Shown: positions 56,955 through 64,000 of the stretch, one piece after another
How the letters are laid out: every line of letters begins with the position of its first letter
Position numbering within the stretch: the stretch's first letter is position 1
Assembly: GCF_024139115.2 (NCBI RefSeq)
Contig: NC_085141.1
Location: 175,162,994 to 175,226,993, forward strand
DNA from: Armigeres subalbatus
Taxonomy: Eukaryota; Arthropoda; Insecta; Diptera; Culicidae
Direction: 5' to 3'
Length of the DNA: 64,000 nucleotides
Notes under the pieces: generated by a model
Seen by the model: the letters and a program-made list of their open reading frames with translations, nothing else
Told to the model about the DNA's origin: nothing
Databases searched by the model: none
Made by a program: the position numbers and the translations under genes

Positions 56955-57184
56955 AATTCTTGGAACATTTTTTCAAATTAGCGTAACTGTGTTGACCTTG
57001 AAATTTGAAACGACTCATATTTTTTGTATTCAGCATACTGTCGTTACTACCAGATAAATCACAATCTATTCTTACTGTGGGGTACATGAATTGACCAAAA
57101 CAGTTCGGATTAACAGCACAACCGCCATTCCAAAAATCAACATCAGAATCAGTTACGCCCATTTGAAAAAAAAATCCTAGAATT
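56955..57184. mobile_element. MITE inserted in foldback copy
   Basis: The ends AATTCTTGGAACATTTTTTC and complement of AATTCTAGGATTTTTTTTTC continue inverted through GCGTAACTG. The homologous copy at about 33590 lacks this segment, confirming insertion. Confidence 0.75.
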
Positions 57185-57646
57185 GCCTTTCAACCATAAT
57201 TTGTTAATTATTGGCCGAAAATTAAATTTCGACCAAATGGTCATATGACCTAATGTCTATTCGACGTCATGTCTAATGACGAAGCATTGTCCGACTAAAT
57301 TTATTTTGACCATGTGGTATAGATTCATCGTAGTCGGTTAGAGGGGTTCGCCAAAGTCAATATCCACCTTTTTCGTATTACTTATTCTTTTTATTAACCC
57401 AGCATCCTGTGGACAATATTGGAGCAATAATTATGTGACTTTAGGAAACATCGCAATAAATGATTCATTTTTTAATTGTTTTTAACTCAAGTTCTTTTAT
57501 TTCAAATATCCATTCGACGGAATGTCATTAGACTAAAAGTACCAAGATTATCAAATCGAAAATCCGCATTCGACCAAATGTCCTTTCGATCAAACGTCAT
57601 TTGACCAAATGTACGAAGATTCTTCGTTTTAAAATCTGGTTTCGAC

Positions 57647-57954
57647 CAGGCATTGCAATATCATCTGAGCATAGGATATCATCTTCGCTTGTGCAAAGAT
57701 GTTCTCCCTAATCAAAGAGCACTCTAGAAAGATATTATCATTTGAGCATTTGATGATGATCCTGATAACCAGCGCGGTTCGGGCTTTGTTCACGTTGCGA
57801 GGGCGTTGCTACAACAAAAGCAGTGAAGAAACTTTTCTCCATGGCGAACATTGCACTTTGTTTACTGAGCAGATAGAAAACTAAGATCGATATCCTAGCA
57901 TATCATCAGTATCTTTGCTCAGAAAACGAAAGTTGGGATTAATTGCAAGGCCTG
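57647..57954. mobile_element. hAT-like MITE, TIR CAGGC[AC]TTGCAAT
   Basis: The ends CAGGCATTGCAAT and complement of CAGGCCTTGCAAT are flanked by 8-bp direct repeats GTTTCGAC (57639-57646) and ATTTCGAC (57955-57962), 7 of 8 matching. The 8-bp duplication and CAG ends fit hAT. Confidence 0.75.
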
Positions 57955-58189
57955 ATTTCGACTAAATGTCCATTCGACCAAATGTCCAATCGACGTAGTG
58001 TCCTTTCGACCAAACGTCATTCAATCAAATGTCCTACGTCTCTAGTGGATTAAAAATTCAATTTCGACTAAATGACCCCTCGACCAAATTTCCATTCGAT
58101 GTAATGTCCTTTCGACCAAATGTCATTCGACTAAATGTTATTCGACGAAATGTCTTTCGATGAAATGGAACTCTCTTTTTTCAGGAATT

Positions 58190-58470
58190 CCTTTGAATAC
58201 CATTAGAAGTACCATTTCTTTCAAAATTTCTTCATTGATTCCTTCGGAAATTATTTCGGAGATAAACCCAGTAATTCCTTTGAAGGTTCCTCAAGGCATT
58301 CCTTTGAGAACTCAAAGAAGGAATTCTAAGAAAATTTCGAAAATTTACGATTTAAAAAAAATCTTCGGGAATTCTTTTAGAAATTCTTTCGGAAATTCCT
58401 TTAGGAATTGCTTTTATTTTTTCTATATTTATTCGATTATACTTAAGGAAAATCCTTAGGAAATTCATTC
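58190..58470. repeat. GAATTCCTTTAGGAA-type degenerate repeats
   Basis: The same phrase family as 60560-62660 and 13760-18030; open frame 58160-58459 arises from it. Confidence 0.65.
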
Positions 58471-58577
58471 AGGAATATCTAAAGAATTTCAAATTGGGTT
58501 TCTAGCAAATTTATATCGAAATGCTTCCAATCACTCCGAAGGCATTCTTTCAATAGAAGGCCGATTTAAATCTTAAC

Positions 58578-58791
58578 TACACACTTAAAATAAATCGCCG
58601 AATTCGGTAAAATTTTACCGAAATCTCAACAGCAGAACTATTCGGTAAATAATTTTACTGATTTTCGGTGATTTTGACAGTTGAACAATGGAAAAAAATA
58701 CAAAAAATCTGTAAAAATAATTAACGAACAGATCTGCTGTTGAGATTTCGGTAAAATTTACCGAATACTGTGAAATGAGTTAAGTGTGTAG
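58578..58791. mobile_element. MITE with TACACACTTAA ends
   Basis: The ends TACACACTTAA and TTAAGTGTGTA enclose inverted inner arms TTCGGTAAAATTTTACCG and GAAATCTCAACAGCAGA. The ends resemble those of the 49102-50437 element (TACACACCAAA). Confidence 0.88.
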
Positions 58792-59115
58792 AGAGATTTC
58801 TACTATTTTATTTCATATGATTACTAGATTTTGAAATTGGAATTGGCTTGGTTGCAAATATTGATATTAATATTAGATTAGAATCAACTTTTGATTATAA
58901 GCTAGAGATTGTATTTGAAAGATGGACTTGGATTAGAATATTAGTTGTGAAAATTGGATATGTATATGAAAAAAATAAATACTAATATAATACACATAAT
59001 CATGCGATGGCAGGCATAAATAAAACTTTCAATTAATTACTGTGGAAATGCTATAGAAGATGTAAATAGTAGACCAAGAACAAGTTGCAATGGCGAGCCA
59101 TTAAGATGAAGATTA
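58792..59115. other. AT-rich, with possible SINE remnant
   Basis: The end (59020-59105) has TCAATTAATTACTGTGGAAATG and GCGAGCCATTAAGATGAAG, like the tail region of the 38560 SINE, but degraded. Otherwise nothing. Confidence 0.4.
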
Positions 59116-59848
59116 GGGTGGTTCAAAAAATCGATTTTGCTCCACAGTACTCATCTGATTCTTTACCATGTTCTGAGTGTCCTCTGAAAATTTGTGCTCA
59201 TTTGGATTAAAACTGATTTAGCACAAGCCGTTTCAAATTTGCATGCAAATTAGTATGGGGAAATTTATTTTTTCATTATACTGTTATTGACGTTTCCCCA
59301 TTAAGCGCAGGTTAAAAGAAAACCTACATAGCTAAAAAGGATACTCAACAGCTTTCACCCAACGGAAACCGCATGTTGATTAATCGTCCCAATAATTAGT
59401 AATCGATTTTAAGACAGGTTGCGAATTTTAAGTCATGATCGTCAAACTTCTTTGAGGGCATCACTGAAATGTGCAGTGCATCATAGTAGCCTGATTTTGT
59501 GTGTGCTATCTTTCGCGCCACGAGCCGCAATGTTGTCTGTTAATGAGTTATGCAATTAGCTCCAGAAAACCACGGTATAGATGAGATGCCGTTTTCACTG
59601 AGTGAAAGCTGTTGAGTATTTCTTTTAGCTATGTAGGTTTTCTTTTAACATGCGCTTGATGGGGAAGCGTCATTAGCAGTATAATGAAAAAAAAAAACAA
59701 ATTTCTCCATACTAATTTGCATGCAAACTTGAAACGGCTTGTGCTAAATCAGTTTTAATCCAAATGAGCTCAAATTTTCAGAGGACACTCAGAACATGGT
59801 AAGGATCAGATGAGCACCGTGAAGCAAAATCGATTTTTTGAACCACCC
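59116..59848. mobile_element. 733-bp foldback transposon, TIR GGGTGGTTCAAAAAATCG, TA target
   Basis: Long inverted arms of about 240 bp (GGGTGGTTCAAAAAATCG, TCAGAGGACACTCAG, GCTTGTGCTAAATCAG and complements) surround a 250-bp centre. Flanked by TA at 59114-59115 and 59849-59850. No transposase frame. Confidence 0.92.
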
Positions 59849-59924
59849 TAATGAAGATATTGGAGAAAAAACTTCAACATTTTATATGAATGTTTGATTT
59901 TAGTATTCCATTATTAAAAAGACA

Positions 59925-60145
59925 GAATCACCGTCTTCGACCAGAGGTCGCACAGACTGAACACTTAACATCTAGCATGAGACAACGGACAGGACATTCA
60001 CACAACACCCAGTGGACCAGTGGAGAGCTTTTCGCTTTACGAAAAGTTTTCTCTTTACCGGGGCGGGAATCGAACCCACACTCCACAGCACATGCGTCTA
60101 GACGATTGACGTCGCTAACCGCACGGCCACGAAGCCCACTGAAAA
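59925..60145 (-). mobile_element. tRNA-derived SINE
   Basis: In minus sense the head is GGGCTTCGTGGCCGTGCGG with box A-like GCGGTTAGCGACG and box B GGGTTCGATTCCCGCCCCGG, then body words TCCACTGGTCCACTGGGTG and GACCTCTGGTCGAAGACGG. Both promoter boxes look intact. Family name unknown to me. Confidence 0.75.
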
Positions 60146-60559
60146 CGTTCCAATGTTGGTTTGGGATTAAAACTATGTTCATAAAATAGGAACATTGAAT
60201 TTGAGTAATGGATAGGAAAATCATATTAAACGTAGGATTGAAATATTTGAATTAAAATTTCAGTACGGAAATTGAATACTGGATTGACTAACTAGACTTG
60301 GCAGTAATTTGAAAAAAAAAATGCATTGTAAATAGTTGTTTGGGAAAATCCCATTTTTTTTCTTTTTTAGTGAGGGAAGAAGGGGAATGTGAGGGTGAAA
60401 TATTTTAGAAATTAGGCAATCTACTTCCAGCGTGCATTGATGACAGATATGTAAATATCATCCGTATAACGGTGATAGACAGCACACAAGCGATCAACCA
60501 ATGGATAGCTCATTCGTCGGAATCAGGCCGGAAAATACTCGAATGTCGTATAGAATTTT

Positions 60560-62660
60560 CAATTAAATCTCCGGAGAAATATTCGAAGGTAGTCAAAAAA
60601 AATCGGCTGAATTCCTGAATAAAGTTCTAAAGAAATTTCAAATGAATCTCAAAAATTTCTTCCCAGAGTTTGGAATGGATTTCTTAAGAAATTGTTCCAT
60701 GAAATTCCTGAAATGATTGCTAAAGTAATTTCTGGACAAATTGCGAAAGAATTCCTAATGGAATTTCCAAACGAATTCATAGAGAATTTTCCGAAGGAAT
60801 TCCCCTAAAGGAATTTTGGAGAGTTTTCGCGATACAATTTCCGTAGGCAGGTTTTAGCTAAATTTTCCGAAGAAATTCTAAACGAGATGGAAACAAAATA
60901 TTTGAAAAATTCGTTAAGGAATTTTCGAATAAATATCGGAGGAAATTCTCGAGATGAATCACTGGAAGAACGTCTAATAGATTACCTAGAGAAATTTATG
61001 AACATAATTTCTTGAGGGTTTTCTAAACGAACTTTTGGATATATTCTTATCACACTCTAAGATTTTTTGGTGAAATTTCCAAAGCAACTCCTGAAGAAAA
61101 TTCCCAGAGAACTCTTGAGAATATCCGAAGAAGTATGATGATGGATCGACTGCAATCCCGATATTTTTTTTGGCATGAATCAAGGCATGGAAGCCTCAAT
61201 TCCATATTCAAAACAGGGTGTTGTTTTACTACTGTCCAGATTTTCGAAAAAAATCTTTCGTTTGTTCAGGAGCATCTGAAGTATTTTTTTAAGGAACGGC
61301 TGTAGAAATCTTAGAATTGATATGAAAATTCTAATATGTATTTGTTTGTAAATTACTTGTAATTCTTGTTTGTAATTCTTCACGAAATTTCTTCAATAAT
61401 TCCTCTAGAAATTCAGTTTGAAATTCTTTTCGAAAATCTACTCAGCATGTTCTTCTAAAATTTCTTCCAGAACTCATTCGGAAATTTCTCTTTAAATGCA
61501 TTTGGAAATTCCTCCAAGAATTTCTTCTAAAATTTCTACAGAAATTTTCCAAAATCTCTTTCGGGAACTCCTGCAGGAATAATTTACTAAATTCCTACAG
61601 TAGTTTCTTTGAACATTCATCCACGGAAAACCTCTCGAAAGACCTTTGTATTTTTTTTCCAAAATTTCCTATAATAAAACAATTTAAAATTCGTTCTAAA
61701 TTTTCTGGAGGAATTTTGAATGAAATTTTCAAAGAAATTCCCAAATATAATTTCCGAAGGATTTCTAAATTATATTCCGAAGAAATTCTTAAAGAAAGAC
61801 TTCTCCTAAAGTTATTTTCAGAAGGTATTCCTAAAACAATTTCCGTACGACTTTCTGAAGCAATCTTTGAAGGATTTTTGGGTTTCTCGTATACTAAATA
61901 TTTAATAAAGTTTCTGAGAAAAACGTAAGATAGATCGTAAAGAAATTTCAAAATGAATTTTCAAAATTTCTTATAATTCCTTCTTTGAATTTTAGAAGGA
62001 ATATCTTGAGGAATTTTCAAAGGAATTTCTGAATTTATCTCCGAAGTAATCCCTGGAGGAAAAGAATTACAGAAATTCCTTCAGGATTTGGTCTCAAATT
62101 TCGTTCGAAATTTTTTTTAACGAATTGAGGAGGTCGAATGCAAAGGGGTGTAAGTGACAAAAACTTAGTCTTGCGTAAAATGGGTGTAAAGCTTTTCAAT
62201 ATTTTTTCGTTTCATACGAATTGTTTGCCAGTTCAAACAATTACTAATATTCTGTGAACTTTCATTATTATTGTAAACATCGTACCGCTATATCACTTAA
62301 CTCAAATTTGTCCGAAATGTCACTTACACTCTCTCAATCCTTGTTGGAATTCCTTTGAATTTTTTTTCAGAATTACCTGAGAAAAATCCTTCGGAAGTTA
62401 CTTTAGACTCCAAATAAATTGTTTTAGGAAATTCCTTAAGGAAAATTGCTTTTATGAATTACATTATGGATTGCTTTGGAAATTGCTTTAGGAATTCCTG
62501 CGAAAATTGAATTAGGAATTCTCTCATTTAAAAAAAAAATGATTCTGCAATCATTACAGGAATATCTCAAAGAAATTCTTCCAGTTATTTCTTAAGAAAT
62601 ACCTTCCAGAACTCTGAGAAGGAATTCTTGGAATTCATTCCATATACCTCTTAGGAATTT
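60560..62660. repeat. 2-kb field of GGAATTTCCGAAGAAATT-type repeats
   Basis: Degenerate phrase repeats (AGGAATTTCC, CCGAAGGAATTC, GAAATTCCTTC). Orientation changes several times, e.g. near 61390 and 61690. A non-repeat wedge at 62125-62340 carries GTGTAAGTGAC and TCACTTACAC, an inverted pair. Open frames within are repeat-derived. Confidence 0.7.
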
Positions 62661-63842
62661 CTTCAGAGCTTAATGCAGGAATTCTTTGGACAATTACTTA
62701 AGAAAAGAAGATATTTGCATAGTGCCCAGCTTAATTCCACCAGTGATTACAAAAATTGGCGGAAAATCAGTTTTTTTTCTCAGAATTGTTTTGGCGTATG
62801 CAATTAAATTTCAGGGAAACTATTTGATTTGGTGGATCACGTGCCCCATCGTGTCCCAGCCCAACTCCGTCAATTAGTTCCACTGTCCAAAAAATGATTT
62901 AAAACATAAAAACAAAGCTTCTTATTCTATACACTTTTCTGCATCGCTGGAGATACTATTGATCAACGAGAAGCAATTACCCAAAATATATTCGATTTAG
63001 GGTTGGTCGGCTCCAGCATCAAGATACATTCGACGGGCTTGTTAGCTGAGGCTGTATCTACCATCGGACGTAAAATACACTAATGATGCAGAAATGAATA
63101 ATTAAGCATGCACCGTAAAACTTTAAACCTCAAAGAAAAATAAAACTTCACGGAATCGTCCTGCCCCAAAGCCGTCAAAGCTCGATCAAAATACCAAAAC
63201 GTCGGACATGCAGGTACACCAACAACGCGCATCAACCCGCCGCGGGAAGTGTAAAACGAATGGGCGCGATAAGATGACCACCTCCTGGTCGATTCGCAGA
63301 GCCGTTTGAGTGAGGACCAAAAAAGGCAATGAAGCTGTTAATCATAATTTATGGCGTTAAATTGAGCTGCGTTCGCGGGTGTTTTACGGCTCAACAGGTA
63401 GACAGATACGCTTGGCAGACTGGCTGGCTGGTGGAATCGGATTTCCAAAATGCAGTGACCAAGTCGCCATGCCTATAAAGCATATGGCCAGCGCTGGATG
63501 CTGCGAAAGAAAACGATAAATCGTTGCACTCGGACTCGGACGCGGACGCAGGTAATTTGGCGCCGGACAGATTTTTGACGCCTCATTTGAGTGATTACCT
63601 TCGCCTGTTGCTGCCTCTGCGGTATGAGGCGTGGCGTGCCGCTATTTTTGCGATATCGTGGCATCCCGTCCATGCGACGGACGGATTTATTTTTAGTGAC
63701 GTTTGGAATGCGCTACTCTATAGTCAAGATCTGTGTCATCGATAGCACGATACGAACTTTATCAATATCTTCACGATTTCTTTTATGCTTGTTTACGTTC
63801 AATTAGCGCTGTTCTTTGAATTCGATTGCCAAATTCGATCCA
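62661..63842. other. No gene recognised; GC-richer unique-looking stretch
   Basis: 63180-63760 is GC-richer and apparently non-repetitive. A TATA-like CCTATAAAGC occurs at about 63471, followed by ACTCGGACTCGGACGCGG. Open frames at 63473-63806 lack domain wording. It could be regulatory DNA or an unrecognised exon; no claim. Confidence 0.3.
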
Positions 63843-64000
63843 TCTTCTTCTTCTTCGTTGGCATTACATCCCCCACTGGGATATTGCCGCCTCGCAGCTT
63901 AGTGTTCATTAAGCACTTCCACAGTTATTAACTGCGAGGTTTCTAAGCCAAGTTACCATTTCTGCATTCGTATATCATGAGGCTAACACGATGATACCTT
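63843..64000 (-). mobile_element. GAA-tailed tRNA-derived SINE, cut by window end
   Basis: Minus-strand tail CTTCTTCTTCTTCG and then the 3' body of the 12116 family (GCCGCCTCGCAGCTTAGTG, TTAACTGCGAGG, ATATCATGAGGC). The head lies beyond the window. Confidence 0.92.

Larger units (their letters stand above)
55820..58165. repeat. Foldback-type element of GTCGAATGACATTTA phrases, with insertions
   Basis: The left arm (about 55820-56460) repeats GTCGAATGACATTTAGTCG at 17-20 bp. The middle (56460-57400) is homologous to 33115-33780. The right arm (57535-58165) repeats the complement (CGACCAAATGTCC). It is interrupted by a SINE (55848-56282), a MITE (56955-57184) and a hAT-like MITE (57647-57954). 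A short middle stretch (TACAGAAATAGCAAAATATT) reads vaguely like an RT motif in both copies, too weak to claim. Confidence 0.82.

Noticed and set aside
60061..60140. Possible tRNA gene (minus)
   Set aside because: Has box A and B words, but is followed by a SINE body and lacks a matching acceptor stem.

Overview
The window looks like genomic DNA of a culicine mosquito, most probably Aedes. The evidence is a near full-length Juan-type Jockey-clade LINE, several RTE-type LINEs, a tRNA-headed SINE ending in GAA triplets present in at least four copies, a BEL/Pao relic, many TA-flanked palindromic MITEs, and two arthropod gene types (an SLC5 cotransporter and a CLIP-domain serine protease homologue). 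Most of the 64 kb is repeats; only two host loci are evident.

Layout. 1-290: 11-bp satellite. 679-9707 (+): an SLC5 sodium:solute cotransporter locus with two tandem 3' exon cassettes (679-2700 and 2879-9707). Both start at the same internal exon and neither has N-terminal exons in the window. An intron of cassette 2 holds a 1.2-kb satellite. 10440-21060 (+): an RTE-type LINE, broken by a SINE and by a 7.4-kb insertion (13105-20516) whose ends are CACAGCAAAAAA inverted repeats. That insertion holds a 4.3-kb field of degenerate repeats, a perfect 255-bp palindrome and what may be a decayed THAP-type gene. 21.9-22.9 kb: a foldback and a MITE. 23337-29225 (+): BEL/Pao pol relic split by a full-length minus-strand Juan element (24238-28789).

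31389-39460 (-): a complete five-exon gene for a secreted CLIP-domain serine protease homologue of 352 residues, with the catalytic Ser replaced by Gly. Its 6.8-kb last intron has filled with foldback elements, an RTE relic, a MITE, a Juan scrap and a SINE. 41.4-45.4 kb: RTE copies, a MITE and a 5'-only Juan fragment. 46-64 kb: no recognisable gene; MITEs, foldbacks, SINEs, a 95-bp minisatellite and degenerate GGAATTTCC-type repeats, several nested three deep.

How the parts work together. The SLC5 locus reads as one transcription unit with shared upstream exons spliced to alternative C-terminal halves. The serine protease homologue would be a non-catalytic cofactor in haemolymph protease cascades. 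Everything else is transposon biology. The recurrent oddity is a set of unrelated foldback elements, each with arms built from its own short degenerate 'phrase' (TTATGGATCAT; GGCCGAATAGGACATTT; GTCGAATGACATTTA; TTAGGCATAATGGACG; GGAATTCCTCCAGGAGTT). All functional calls are by eye; no alignment or database search was run.
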